From the NCBI GenBank assembly GCA_002224055.1, contig AZLU01000023.1:186001-250000 (forward strand): 64,000 nucleotides of DNA, written 5' to 3'. A program made the position numbers and the translations under genes. Shown one piece after another: positions 39,082-54,300 of the stretch. Source of the DNA: Pezizomycotina sp. ARF18 (lineage: Eukaryota > Ascomycota). Under the pieces are notes generated by a model that saw only the letters and a list, made by a program, of their open reading frames with translations, had not been told where the DNA came from and ran no database searches. How positions within the stretch are numbered: position 1 is the first letter of the stretch; each line of letters begins with the position of its first letter.

Positions 39082-40931
39082 TCAATGAAATCTAGAATCA
39101 AACAATCTCTCGCTCACTCGCTCGCTACTCATACCCAACACTTCTCCCAAAAACCCTCCCATCTTGGCAAAGCTAAGGCTCTCAACCCACTTACTCAACC
39201 TACACCGCCCGAGCTCGTCGGCATCGCACGTCGTCATCTTGATCACCCTGTCGTTAACAAGTACCCTAACAAGCTCCTCGTCTTCCTCTTCACCGTCGTC
39301 GCAGCGCATCTTCTCGACGTACATCCGCCCGCCGAACGGCACCATCCAGCTCGTACTCCACCCGCCGTTATCCCGGGGATCCTCGGCGTTCTCCCCGTCC
39401 AGCGGTTTCGTGTCGTTGTACAGGCCCATGGCGGATATATGCTGACCATGTCGTTATCGTGACTGAAGTCAGCGAAGAGCTTAAACTCGTCGCCTAGCGG
39501 GAATGTGGCGGGTTGGAATCGAGGGTGTGGTTGACGCAGGTACGGTCGTTCGCGCGTAGGATGGTCACCGGTCATACGGGAAAGTAGTTCGTTTACGAAA
39601 CCGACGCCTTGAGTTGGGCCTAGCGGGTTGCCGTAGCCTTGGCCGTAGTATTTATCTATCGTGCGGAGGTAGTCGTACTTTCTCCACTCGTCGCGGAGAA
39701 CATGTAGCATGCGTCGTGTAAAGGGTATCCATGCTCGCGGGCGACGGTTTCGAAGGGGCAGAGGTCCATCACCATTACCGTTTCGATGTCGGTTAGGTTT
39801 ACGGTGCCGGGTAGCTCACGTTGAGCCTTTCCGTGATAGCGGGTACGAACGTCGCCATGAACTCCTTCGTCTTAACAGTATGACGCTTTTCATCTTTTCC
39901 TGTTTCGAATTCAGTGCAGAGCCCGTGGTTGAGGGTGTTATTCATGCCGTCCTTTTCGGAAATATCCACGTGTCCCGCTAGCTTTGGCGATTTTCCTCCG
40001 GTCCTGTCCCGTTTCTGATCGGAAGATGCAGCGGAGAAGTACCCCATCGTGAAATTCACAGCGGATTCAACAACGCGGTCTTGATCCGCCGAGCGGACGA
40101 ATAAGGGCTTACATCCGCCAGCTTCGACTTCGCAACCCCGCGCCAGGTCCGCGTACCGATCGTAGAACTTCACTCCCGAGAGGTACATCTGCCTCTGCCC
40201 GAACAGCGTGAGCTGATCGTAGCCCAGCTGTACTCGTAGTCGTTCAGCCAGCTGTACTTGCCCGTGAACTTTTCGCCGGCGTCGGAGGCGATGATCTTGA
40301 TGCGCTCGACCATGGCGTGGTACGCCATCGTCCTCCCCAAGGTCGGATCGCGAGCGCCGTGGCGGGAGAGGACCTGGGCGAAGGTTATGCGGCAGTTCGG
40401 CGGTACGTCGGGGGATATCTCCGAGGGACGGAGAAGTACGGCGCGTACTGGCCCCAGAGGTGCGATATCGAGGGTTCGACTTGTAGCCGTAGAGCGGGGA
40501 GTTCGCGGTGGAGTCGGTGAGGGGCGTCGTTGTTGCGGCAGGGTATCCGAAGACACTTGAGCGAATGCACTTTGTCAGTTTTATGAAAACTTCCTGTATT
40601 CGTTTAAGGGAAATGTGAAGACTTACTGCTGCAAAAACAACCCCACCGGTGTCACGATTTTCCATCCTTTATTCGACATCGTATCTTCCTTGTCACTCTG
40701 TATGTGGTGCAAATTCAACTCCCGATCGTACCGCTCCTTAAACAGCGCGTTGAGCTTCGACTGCGTCTCTCCATAGGGATTACCGTAGTATTTATCACTG
40801 GAAGAAGACGGTAACGGTAGCGTACCGACGAAGTAGACCGTCAGTACATCCGCAAGGAGAACGAATATTGCAATGTAGAAGATCCGCCGCGCCATCCTGT
40901 AGAACCTCCGCATGTGCTCGACGTCAATCAT
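39082..40931 (-). CDS. Histidine acid phosphatase (phytase-like) with N-terminal membrane anchor (frame-displaced)
   Basis: This enzyme class hydrolyses phosphomonoesters through a phospho-histidine. The active-site motif [10 protein letters not shown] lies near 40343-40366 and the proton donor motif FADFSHDND near 39451-39475, both intact. Between them are [40 protein letters not shown] and [18 protein letters not shown]-like segments in family order. Upstream, [16 protein letters not shown] is the conserved entry into the fold. The N-terminus [20 protein letters not shown] followed by [16 protein letters not shown] is a signal-anchor helix rather than a cleaved signal, so the enzyme is probably a type II membrane protein of the secretory path. 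An intron (GTAAGT, CTGAC) lies at about 40629-40561. The ATG at 40931 is chosen; the frame stays open to about 41123 with Pro-rich codons, so a longer start is possible. Displacements occur near 40500, 40210, 39800 and 39430. Stop at 39082. Confidence 0.9.
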
Positions 40932-41123
40932 CCAAAAGAAAGGGATCGAAAGAGGTAGGTAGTTCGTAGAAAACACGCTTGTGGAACGGTACGTCTTGTA
41001 TGGCGTTGGATCAGGATTTGGTGCGGTGGCGATAGGTGCCTGTTTCCGACCGTGGCGTGAGAAGAATGCACCTGGACCCGCTTCAACAGGGTGTGACGTG
41101 CCCCCCACAAAGCTCGAAAGCAA

Positions 41124-43126
41124 CGAACTGGGGAATTGAGTTATATCGACCTTATCCTCGTGATAGAATCGAAACTCCTCATTGGTTGATGTTTATTAAC
41201 GGTCGCCCGACGGTTCGGTTCGGTGAGGGCTTTCCAGGTCCAGGGGTTCCACCGCACCTGCCGAGATGGAGGGGGTTCGATTCTGTTTGAACTTCCAGGA
41301 GATTGACGGTGCCTACTCTAGGGACAGTACTAGCTGCGTTATCAGGAGGTCCGTCGAGGTGGGGTCGTGATAGTGATAATGAGAGTGTTGGGGGGTGAAG
41401 CAGCTTCCCCTTGAGTGTTGATTTGTGCACGAGTGTCATCGCGAAAATCTGGTTGGCGAGGAGCGAAGAAAAATACAGCTGGCAGCTCTTTTTGGGAGCG
41501 AAAACCCGAAGGGTCAACAAGCCCCCTTTTTTCCCAAGCGCCAAGCCTCTTTTGAAATCACGTGACGCACTATTATTGGAAATAGGGTTTTCCAACGACG
41601 GACTTGCTACCGCGCGGTTGCTCACTCCGCGTCGAGATTGTGTTGTTAACGTTAGCATTGTCGCATTATTATTAGTAGGCAGTATATATTTTGTATTTAT
41701 CCAGAAGGGTGGTGTAGTCTGGTTGTTCTCGCTTTGTTGTAGATTGGAGAGCGCGAACTAGACTAGCCTTGCCTAGGCTCAATTTACTTTCGCGAAACGC
41801 AGTAAGTGTCCTTCTGAGGCCCCTGTTAGATATCTATTGTAATCATACTATAAAGCCATCTCAGGCTTAACTTTTTGGTAACTTTACGCAAAAATGCGAG
41901 CATAGCCCCTATCCGCGTTAGAACTGGACTTTTGGGAGCTCCTGATTTCGCTAATTCTTTGGGACTTTAGTTACACTTGCATAGGAAACTAATTTTCTGA
42001 TTGATATTTTGAACTGCACAAGCCCTAACCTCTGGGTGTCTACCCAGCGCATCCATATCAAGAGCCCCTTGCTTCCAACCTCTCGCTAGCTATCCCTAGG
42101 AAGAACGCTAGATGGGTTTATCCAACCACCATCACAAAACCCATGCCCGTCTATTCGGATGAGGAACAATATTTGCAAATGGGTTAAGGCAGTACCCAAA
42201 AACCTCGTTCGGAGACGGACGGCTTTTCCAGCACGCTAATCCGGTGCAACAGTCGCTCGTGTTGAAGCAGGGTTGACCTAATATATGAGAACACCGGAGA
42301 AGCTTAGCAGCGAATCAACTGGTTCTTCTAAAAAAGTCAGATTACAAGTAGCTTACCTTGAGGGCCGCATGCCTTACTTGCCATCTTTGTAGGGCTTGCG
42401 CTGGCGGTCATTGGCGCGCTCATGGCCACGATGATTACGTCTAAAATATTGAGGAAGTGCATGTTTTAAACAGTGTAGGGTTTGATAATGTTTAGCTTGA
42501 CACTCCCTTTTCGCGTGATTTCGAGTAACAGCAACAGGAGTTTTATTAAGTATCTAGGGTGGATACATAATAGACACCTACTGTTGGAAAATGCTCTTAA
42601 CAAAAGCTATATTGGAATATGTCCAGCTGGGAATTTATAGAGTTCTAATTAGGACTAAAATTGACAACAATTCTACCTTCATAGCAATACTCAACCTATT
42701 ATCCCTCAATAGAGAGTTGATGCAATACCAGTATCATTGTCAACATTACATGTATACTTACGTAGCTTAAGGTCTTGCTCTGTATGAACAGTCTTGTCAA
42801 ATCGCCCAATCTGATTAACTCTTAGCGGAAACAGTTATTTCTCATATAAATGCTATCTGCAACATTAAGCCAAAAGCAAATTAACTAGCTCGATCCCGAT
42901 CCATTCAAAGGAATTGACACTCTAGCGACACTTCCATGTAACCGTGTAACGATGCTCTTACAGGATGCATATGCAAAGAGGCCCAATCACTCAATGGTGT
43001 TTCGGGACCCCGCAAATTCCACGTCGAATTCCGATCGCGTGAAATGGTAGCAAGCCTAATACGATATCAAGAGTCAATAGCGTTAAGAATTAATAGGAGT
43101 TTCAAAAAGAAAAAGGCAAAAAGGAA
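41124..43126. other. Intergenic stretch between divergent genes
   Basis: Upstream of both the phosphatase and the HET gene. No supported gene. A short hydrophobic frame at 42368-42469 has no start codon at a useful position. Confidence 0.45.
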
Positions 43127-44601
43127 ATGGGTTCAGCTGAAAGTCTCAAAGGCGTCCCTATATCTCTGACTAAGACCCCTGAGGTCGGCCAAGAGAGAGT
43201 AGTCTACGCATCCCATTATGATATTCCCTTAAGCGACCTACCGATAGAACCTACAGTATCAACGGCCCCGCCTCGCGATTCCGCTTCCTCGACTGCACCA
43301 GCTTCCTAGACTAAAAAACCCTCATGAAAGAATCCCATACACTACCGCCCACCCCTACGCCGCAATCTCCTACGTCTGGCGCGGCCTCCCCTCCACACCC
43401 AACCCGCATTCTCCATCCTCGGCTACGAAAACGTCGAACCAATCAACATCCGCTTCCTAAAACAGCCTGCATCGCCGCCAGAAAACATAACCGCGAGCTA
43501 TTATGCTCGACAGGCTGAGCAGTATCCGGACAGATATCAAGGGTGACAAGGTTTGGCAGATGAAGCGTATGGCGTCGATATATTCTAATTGCACTATGTG
43601 TTTCCTATTCGCGGGTGGATTCTCGAGGTTGGTAGGGTTGTTTGAGGAGACGTGGTGGATTGAGAGGGCGAGAACGCTGCAGGAGGCGTTGTTACCGGCG
43701 CCGGAGAAAGTGTTTTGCGTTTTTGGGTGGAGGTTGGGATTACTACGGCAGTGCGACGCGATGCCGTATGGGCTCTCTATGGAGATACTGGAGCCCGGGA
43801 GATCGGTAACGATACCGCTCGCGAGCGCTCTGGATGCTTGTTTGATGGCCGCTAATCGTCCCATCGCTGTACATTTGCAAACATACGCTTCCGACGAGGA
43901 GCTCCAGCGCGTATGCCTGCGCTCCCGATGAGACTCTCTGCGTTGACCCAAACCCACCTGCAGCGAGACGACCAAAATTACCAAAGGACGCTATGTCAGC
44001 ATACGTCCGCGATTCCCAGGTCGCAAGCGCGCGCTGCTAATATCTCTACTCGCCGCCGTGGGAAGCTCAAACCGTCAAGAAAGTGAACTAGCAATCTGGC
44101 GCTCCGCATACCTACGCGGCCCAGCTCACCCCATAGACAGCATCTTTAGCATCGCGAGTCCCTTCGGAGTCACGTTAGACTCTTTAAAGTTCTTCCCCGA
44201 CGACCGCCGCGGAGCCACGATAGCGCTTGTGCAAGCGATATTGCGACGGGGCGGGAGGGCGAATTGGCTCGCTATATCTACCGTACTGCAACCTTCGCCG
44301 GATATGACAGTATTCCCGACTTCTCCGGAAGTATGCAAGCTACGTAAAGTCACTGTGTCGTTACGTGGCGGAGAAAAAGAGTATGGAGGGTGGGATATAC
44401 GCCGTACTCATTGGTACAATGATAGAGTCGAGCAACCCGGCCCTCGCAGGAGTGCCAGGTAGATTACGGGCTGATGCTGTCATGGTAGTGAAGCGAGTAG
44501 CTGGTAGACGCTACTACCACGTGGCGATGGACGAGGCTTCCTCTGAGACCACGAGGAACTGGGAAGTGCATGACTTTATTGTCGGCTCGAGGCCACAGTA
44601 A
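43127..44601 (+). CDS. HET-domain protein, heterokaryon incompatibility type (frame-displaced)
   Basis: HET proteins trigger cell death or growth arrest after fusion with a genetically different strain. The ATG at 43127 opens MGSAESLKGVPISLTK. The first HET motif reads YTTAHPYAAISYVWRGL near 43338-43390. The second is DRLSSIRTDIKGDKVWQMKR with MASIYSNCTMCFLFAGG. The third appears as WWIERARTLQEALLPA, where the usual Trp before TLQE is Arg. The C-terminal part has PIDSIFSIASPFGVTLDSL, RRGATIALVQAILRRGGRAN and GVPGRLRADAVMVVKRVAGR, ending VHDFIVGSRPQ and a stop at 44599-44601. Displacements near 43310, 43500, 43930-44050 and 44360 interrupt the frame. The gene lies on the strand opposite to pyruvate decarboxylase and converges with it. 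Confidence 0.85.
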
Positions 44602-45124
44602 CTTGTATTATGATCCTGATGCAGGTTTGTATCGCAAACGTGAGGAGTGGCATCTCACTACAGACGGGGGTTTCAATGGCGTGAATAATTGGTATAGAGT
44701 GGCTTGAAATACGTTATTTACAGGTTTCATTTGGCGTACAGAGTTGGCGAGGGAATCGCGTAACATTGCGCTAAAATTAAGATCTGGTAACGAGACCGGG
44801 GAATCGCGGACGTTAGTAGACCCTGTTCAATTCGAGCGGATCTCTAGAAATGAAAAAAGCATTCCTAGTACTATGAAAGATTCATACTTTGTTCAGAAAG
44901 CGATATCGATTTGCTATGTAGAGAGGCGGATGGCCCTCTTTAGCCGCTTAGCAGTCGGTAAAAGTGGAGAGCTAAGTAAGCAAGACTAGTCGAGATAGAG
45001 CTAAAAACAGTTTCAAGAAGCTCCATCAAACAAAAACTTTTCAATTTCCATGATCGTTGGGTTGCCAGTAAATCCCCACCATGCAATATTTAGTTGACAT
45101 AAAACGAAAGAACGGCCAACCCAG
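44602..45124. other. Spacer between convergent HET and pyruvate decarboxylase genes
   Basis: A plus-strand frame at 44744-44989 (starting MARESRNIALKLRS) matches nothing I know and may be 3' untranslated sequence. Confidence 0.4.
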
Positions 45125-47182
<2,058 letters not shown>

Positions 47183-47244
47183 AATGCTTGATATGAGGTG
47201 TTCAATGCCTTAAGAAAATTGGAAGGATTGATTGATTATAGTGA

Positions 47245-47365
47245 GACTGTATATAAGAGTGTCGATGCAGTGGTGATGGAGGGGGAAAAGAAAACGATAG
47301 TGGGCAATGGAGGGGCAATCGGTGATAGAAGAGATGATAAACAATAGAGGGGGTGGTTTATATAG
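47245..47365 (-). promoter_or_regulatory. Putative pyruvate decarboxylase promoter (TATA-like boxes and CT-rich leader)
   Basis: On the minus strand, TTATATAC lies about 70 bases and CTATATAAAC about 175 bases before the ATG. Between them runs a C/T-rich stretch (TTTTCTTTTCCCCCTCCATC). This order fits a strongly expressed fungal gene. Sites are read by eye only. Confidence 0.4.
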
Positions 47366-48973
47366 GTGATAATAAAAATATGGCGCCATGGCATAAATTG
47401 CCGGATTAAGCGGGTATCTAAACCCGGCAGGGTGCAAGAGAGGGAGGGGGGGATCGTTGTTTATTTTTAGCCTAATTGTATATTTTTAATCCCTCGCCAT
47501 TGACTTCCCTGAATGCTACCACTCACTGTATGTACCGGTATTTCCTTTCACTCGGTATAGCAACGGCCGGCCCGGTCGCCGGTTTTGTCGGGTATGTGAT
47601 CCCGAGAGAGGCCGAAAGAGCCAGTTATAAGTTCAGATCCGCTGATAAGATAAGATATTACTTGCCGGTTAGATTGGCGGAAAGCATTTCCAAGCACGCA
47701 AGATTCGAGAAAGCTCCGATCTCTCCGAGATAAGCTTTCTGAACGCCCTCTCGAAAAGCCTCGACGCATTATGACATCGCCGTTACATTGGTTTGATTTG
47801 GATACATTTTGATCTATTCTCGGACATGCGCGAGTACCACGGGGTGAATAAGATTAGGGTTCTTGTACGATCACCGGCCAGGCTTTTCCAGGGAATACCC
47901 CCAAAGGCTCCCAAGCTCCAGTGTTATAACTTGTTTAGGTTTAACGTCGTGCTTCCGCCTTATCGCTCGTCATATTGTTGTACAAAGTAGTAGCTCTTAG
48001 GTCATGATTGTTTCTTGTGCTCTTATCTGTACTACCTCTCTCAGTAAACGGACTTCTGACTATTCTGTGCTAAAGCTTTTCGCTTGGAAAAGACGTTTTC
48101 TCCTAGATAAGCTTTCACCGCTATCCGAGATTCGCTCCGTCGTAAAGCAATGGGCCAGAATATCCGAGGGATAAGGATTTTTCTCCTTCCTAAACGTTGA
48201 CATTACTTCTGCGAATTCCTTACAAGCTTATCTCCAACCTATCTCCAACACTTTCGCACGCCCGTAATAACGATAGTGACCCTTAGGAAGGTGGAGAAGC
48301 GTCCTATATCACATTAACACCCGGAGATATTTCTCGCTGTATAGTTTTTCCAGGATTTTTTACCTAATTTACCTAATTAATTTCCCCGCCGAGGAGTTGG
48401 GAGATAAGTAAGTCTTATCTATAGGTTCGAAAAGAGATTAGGCAGCTGGACCTTCACACCCTCCTTCGTCCTTGCAGCTGTGTGAGCCCTGCAGCCTCCA
48501 TCTTTCGAGCTCTTGGTAGTTCTTTATCCTTATAATTATTTGCGAATTTTAGGGTCTCCCAAGCCGGTTATCTTTGCGTTGTTTTTTGTATTTAAATCTT
48601 TCCAGATCCACTGGAGATCTCGCGGATTGTCACTGTGTCAGGTCACGGAAGTAGAAATGTCGCATGGATGATCACCAGGTCATTCCCGACCGTCTGTGGA
48701 TCACAACATCATAACGCAGGATCAACCAAAACACAATAAAAACGTCAACACCAAGAAAAAACTTCCAATATCCAAGGAATTGGAGTTTAGGGTCCTTAAG
48801 GTAGAACTAGAAAAAAAGAAATTTGCTTTCCAATAAAAGCTTTGAGATTTCCGGAGAATCTCTCATTTTCGACTTTTGAAGATTTCATTTTAATCCGGAC
48901 GTTTTCGTTGTTGTTTAGCTCCCGCAAGCACGTGGTGTAAGACCGGCCGATTCACTCGAAACCAGTAAACAAA
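47366..48973. other. Shared intergenic region of divergent genes
   Basis: Upstream DNA of both the decarboxylase and the permease gene. No supported coding region; the frame at 47476-47733 is unrecognised. Confidence 0.45.
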
Positions 48974-51221
48974 ATGTCGGAGAAAATTAGAAGCATGCTG
49001 AGGAGGTTCGAGGCTTCTTCGGAGCCTGGGCTTTCGAATACTGAAATGTTCCTCACGAACGACGATCTAAAACCAGGTTCGTACCTTCATGATACTCTTA
49101 TTTGCTTACAATGGCGACCTTTTTACGGTCGTATTCGCCGATTTCTGGTTATTTCGGAGATTTTAGCTAACCGAGATGCGTTGACGCAGTTCCGCCCGAC
49201 AAGCGCAAATGGCGGTGGTTCAATTTCGTCTTCTTCTGGATCGCGGATTCATTCAACATAAGTACGTCCATTTCTTCCCCCGTATAAAGTAAACTCCGAC
49301 CGCTGATTTTTCATTCCTAACAAGACACGTGGATGATATCCTCCTCAATGATCGTAAGCGGCCTATCGTGGTGGCAGTCGTGGATATGCGTCTGGGTCGG
49401 ATACACTCTAGCCGCCTGCTTCATTTGCCTGACGGGTCGCATCGGCGCCATGTACCATATTCCTTTCCCGTGGTGTCAAGGTCAAGCTTTGGGATTTGGG
49501 GTTCGCTAGTAAGAATACGAATATGAAAAAATCCCAATGCGGCGTGATGATTATCCGACGCCACTATTCCGGGAGGGAACTTTTATTCTGATGAATGAAC
49601 AGTGGCCGGTATTAAATAGATCCGCGATGGCATGCGTCTGGTACGGTGTACAATCGTGGATCGGCGGGACGTGCGTGTACCTCATGATAAGGTCGATTTG
49701 GAATAGCTACGATAATATTCCGAATACTGTACGTTTCCCTATCATTCCGTCGTCGCGTTGACACATTAAGCTGTCTAAAATTTGAACGACGGTTCCACTA
49801 ACTATATCAATAATCTCAGATGCCCAATCCTCCGGAACAGAAACGAAATACTTCGTATCGTTCTTCATATTCTGGGTTTGCAGTTTGCCTGCAATCTGGT
49901 TCCCCGTCCACCAAATCCGCCACCTGTTCACAGTAAAATCGGTCATTTGTACCCATCGCCGGTATCGCGTACCTTATCTGGGCCGTGGTTAAAGCGAAGG
50001 ATTCGGGCCGATCATCAAGCAGGGGAACAAGGTCCATGGCAGCGACCTCGCGTGGGAGATAATCAAGGGTATCATGAGCTCCATCGCCAACTTCGCCGCG
50101 CTCATCATGAACGATCCGGATTTTTCGCGTTTTGCGAGGAAGCCGAAGGATGCGCTGTGGTCGCAGTTGATCGCTATTCCAGTTGGTATGTATCATGCCC
50201 GTGGGAGATATAATCATCTCCGGGGGCACTTTCTTTTAACTAACGTAAACTCTAGGCTTCGCCGTTACTTCTTTATTGGCATAATAGTCTCTTCCTCCTC
50301 CACCGTAATATATGGCGAACCAATCTGGAACCCGCTCGACCTCCTCCGTAACTTCCTCGCCGACGGTCACGCGCCATCATCGACGCGCTTCGGCGTCTTC
50401 GTAATCGCGACCGCATTCTCCCTCGCACAGCTCGGCACAAACATCGCCGCGAACTCTGTATCCGCCGGAACAGACATGACCGCTCTACTCCTCGCTACCT
50501 CAACATCCGCCGTGGGGTTACATATGCGCCCTAGTCGGACTCTGCATGTGTCCCTGGAACCTCCTTTCATCCTCTAATTCCTTCACGACCTACCTATCAG
50601 CGTACTCTGTCTTCCTGAGTTCCATCGCCGGCGTTATGGTTTGCGACTATTACCTCGTGAGGAAGGGATACATCCACATCCACAGCCTCTACTCCGCCGA
50701 TAAATCCGGGCCGTACTATTACACCGGAGGCGTGAACTGGCGAGCGTATACGGCGTACATCGCTGGTATCCTCATTAACGTAGTCGGATTCGCGGGCGCT
50801 GTGGGTGCGACCGTGCCGAAGGGAGCGCAGTATATTTACAACTTGAGCTATTTCGCGGATTCATCGTCAGTTTGGTCATATACTACTGCTTGAATAAGTT
50901 GTGGAAGGTGGAAGCGTGCGCGGAGGAATGGACGGAAGTCGGAGCGGACATCGACGAAGGAGTTAGCGTCGATGCGGCTATTGGGAGGGAGTACGACGGG
51001 TTACAGAGGAGGAATTATGGTACGTGCAGTCCAGCTCTGGGAAGGTGAACGGCGAAGGGAGACGAAAGGTGCTGGCGTTTAAAGGGGTTCTGTGTGACCA
51101 ATATATTATTTTGTCTATATACATAATTGTTTTAGGATACACGAGATTGCATGGTTTATACGATTCTTCGGATTTAGGCTTGGATATAGAGCTAGAAGAT
51201 TTAGATGCCCACGCAGGGTAA
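48974..51221 (+). CDS. NCS1-family nucleobase permease (uracil/uridine/allantoin type)
   Basis: A plasma-membrane symporter with about twelve helices that takes up nucleobases, uridine or allantoin. The ATG at 48974 (AAA before it) opens [20 protein letters not shown]. Blocks in order: [176 protein letters not shown] and [20 protein letters not shown]. At least five introns read cleanly (after LKP, NIN, GSL, IPNT and near the C-terminus at about 51020-51135). The last exon ends [10 protein letters not shown] and a TAA at 51219-51221, an acidic cytosolic tail. Frame displacements near 49800, 49950, 50500 and 50870 are small. The substrate cannot be fixed from motifs alone. Confidence 0.95.
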
Positions 51222-51375
51222 TAGATAGGTTCCTTAATGTTCAGGATTTCCTTCTTTTTTCAACGCACGTGCGCAGGCACATCGAATCTGATGCGCAGCT
51301 ACTAAGTGTGACACTAGCCAGTTCCGTAGTGAAGAATTTGAGTTTAGTTAAGGTGTTGTAGGTGTGTGGTGATTC

Positions 51376-54300
51376 TTAACTGAGAGCGATAGCGACACCC
51401 TTTTTGATCAAGATAGAGAATAGCTCCCTGTCCGGGTACGACGAAGAAGTCCTCCCCAATTTCTCCCTCAGAAGCGCGGTGACCGCAATTGTTACACTGT
51501 CGCTCAGGTCGACGCCGGGCATTTCAATTATATTCAGGAGTAGGCTGAAAGGAGCTTCGATTCTCAGTGCGTACAGCAGCAGCGGTAGATCGCTCGCGCT
51601 CCTCACGTTGATAATATCCTTGATGCCAGGCTGAGCCAGCATAAGTTTTCCCACAGCTTCCTTGCGCGAATATAGCGCAAGATGAAGCACGGTAATTCCG
51701 TGATCCTCGCTTGGAATTACACGTGAGTTGCCGTAGTCTTGTAGCCAAACGCTAGGCCCGCATGGTGGGTGTGGCATCCAACCTTTAAGTGGTTCGTTGG
51801 TGAGATTGACCGTTCCCGAGCGATCCCGATACGGATATCAGCACCGTGATCAAGAAGTAGTTTAACCATAGTCTCATTTCCAAACCGTGCAGCGTGCATC
51901 AGTGGCGTCCAAGAGCACCAGTCGTAGAATTGATATCGACCTTGCCAGTATCGAGTAGGAGCCTGGCAATGCCAACGTGCCCCCCGCGAGCCGCTAGTGA
52001 AAGCGGTGGACCTGATTCACCGAGGGCATATCGATTCCATAATTGCTTGGTGCTTAGGCGCTGCGGAATTTGAAGTTGACGTCTACCTTCCCGGTATCGA
52101 GGAGCAGTTTGACGATACTTTCGTGACCGCATGAGACTGCACGGGAGAGTGGCGTGTGCGCTTGCAGCGAATCCACAGGGTCCACAGCAACTGAGTCTGT
52201 TTGCAGAAGAAGCCTTACGACTTCCTCGTGGCCTTTCCATGCCGCCCAATACAGTGGCGTGCCTCCATCAACGCCTGCAGAATTAGGATCAACCTGACTG
52301 GTATCTAGGAAGAGCTTAACTATTCTTGGATGGCCACCCTCTGCCGCCCATGATAGCGGTGTTCGCCCGGTTGAATCGCGCTGGTCAATTTTGGCTCCCC
52401 TATTTAGAAGCATTCTCACAATATCTTCGTGACCGTTCTCTGCCGCAAGTGACATTGCACTTCGGCCACTCTCTTCTTGAATGTCAACATCGACACCGAA
52501 ATTTAGCATATTCGACACTATTTCCCCAGTATCTGCCTTAAAAACACTGCTGTTAGGGCGGACATTAGCACGCAAGCGCTTAACAAACTTGATCGCCAAT
52601 AACACCGAAGCTACCCTTCTCTCCCAGGGAATAGTGGGGAGGGCCCTCTTTTGCAAGATAGATTCTACTAATGAAAGATATCCCTTTCTCGCTGCTACAT
52701 GCAGTGCGGTACTTCCGTGCAAGTCTTTGAAATTGAGGTCAGAGTCGTCCGCCATCAATTCAGCCGCTTCAAGATGCCCGTTTCTAACTGCCCATTGCAT
52801 TGGTGTCAAGTTGAACTCCTTCATGGAATCGCGGAGTCGAGGATCCGCACCCGCTTGTAAGAGTTGCACAATAACATGCAAGTGGCCTTTTTCCGCGGCA
52901 AAATGCAAAGGTGTTTTTCCCTGGTAGTCTTGAGCATTAATAATTTGCTTGGAATCTGCTCTGCGCAGGAATAATCCCACCACAGCCGTCGAACCCGACC
53001 AAGCGGCGCGATGGAGTGCGGTCTGTGACTTATTGCAAAGGCAGTATGGGTAGTAATCAGGGTTTGAGGCCGATGCCTCGGCTTTCCCAGAATCTTGGGT
53101 TCGTGTGAGGTTAATTCTGGGAGTAGCAGACCGACTAACTCTGGGTTTCCGCGTTCTGCTGCAAGATGTATTGCTTGTTGACCCAGTATATCTTTAGTCG
53201 TTTTGTAAACAAGACCTGAACGGAGAAGAAGGTAGACTATCTCGACGTGCATCTCCAGACTGCGCGATGCAGCGCTGTCTGCCCGGATGCGTCCGCGAAC
53301 TCCGCGTTCACTTCGAGTTCCAACAATCTCTTAACGGTTTCTTTATCTCCGGTGTCGGCTGCATTCCACAACTGCCTCTCGGGTTCTTCATTGCCTGAGC
53401 CATTAGAGACTAGACTCTGTTCTTTTTGGAGCGGTGATCCGATAGCGTCTAACCGATAAGCTTCCCTCTGTTGTGGATGGGGGCTAGCTGTTATTTCCTC
53501 TCCCCATGCTTTTAGCTGGCTTGATATTCCACTTCAATATCGAGTTCATCACATTTACTGGAATCTCCGATTCTAAAATCCAATAACAAGGTGTCACGCG
53601 GCTCATGATCATGAGCATCCTTATGCCACCCCGTAAAGTAAACCGACCCAACGAACTGGCAAGGAACCTCCCTCATGTCGTCTTTCTTCTTCATCACTTT
53701 GACGAGAAGTGCTCTATTATTATCTTGGTCTGGGGCTCGACTAGGAGCACATGCTTGGCTGGATTCAGAAGCGCTAGTTGGAGTTTCAGTCTTATTAAAG
53801 GGTGGGTATCGTTCCAAATGAACTTGCTTTCCGCGATCTGACTTGACTCAAGAACTTCCATGGACCCGAAATGCTGCCGTCTTGCTCTACCCGCAATATA
53901 CTAACTGTAGCTTTATCAGCATCTGAGGAAGCAAGCGGTAGGTCGAGAAGACTGGTTGAACACCACGTAAATCCACCTTTCGACATGGTCGCCGAGTTGT
54001 GAAAAACGTTGGCGTGGGAAATTTTGCCGATTTTCAATAATATTCTTTGGTATATGTCCTGCAGCGACGTCGAGGTGATATCAACGCCTGTCAAGAGGCC
54101 CGCAATAACAGCAATATCCCTCGGCCATGAAGTGTATCGCGGGCCTAGCACCGTCAGGAGATCATCTACCTTCGTGATTCCCTTGCTTCTCAGATTGACG
54201 ATGGCTCTCGCTGCGACTTGAGGGCGATCAGAAGTATCGGCTACTTTTCCAAGAATATCTTCGTCGAGATCCTTAATGAGAGGCTCGTCTCTGTGTCCCT

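Noticed and set aside
41179-41658. 159-codon minus-strand frame upstream of the phosphatase
   Set aside because: Composition and position fit promoter DNA; no motif found.
42368-42469. Short hydrophobic frame that reads like a membrane helix
   Set aside because: It begins directly after a stop, has no useful start codon and no clear splice acceptor; probably chance.
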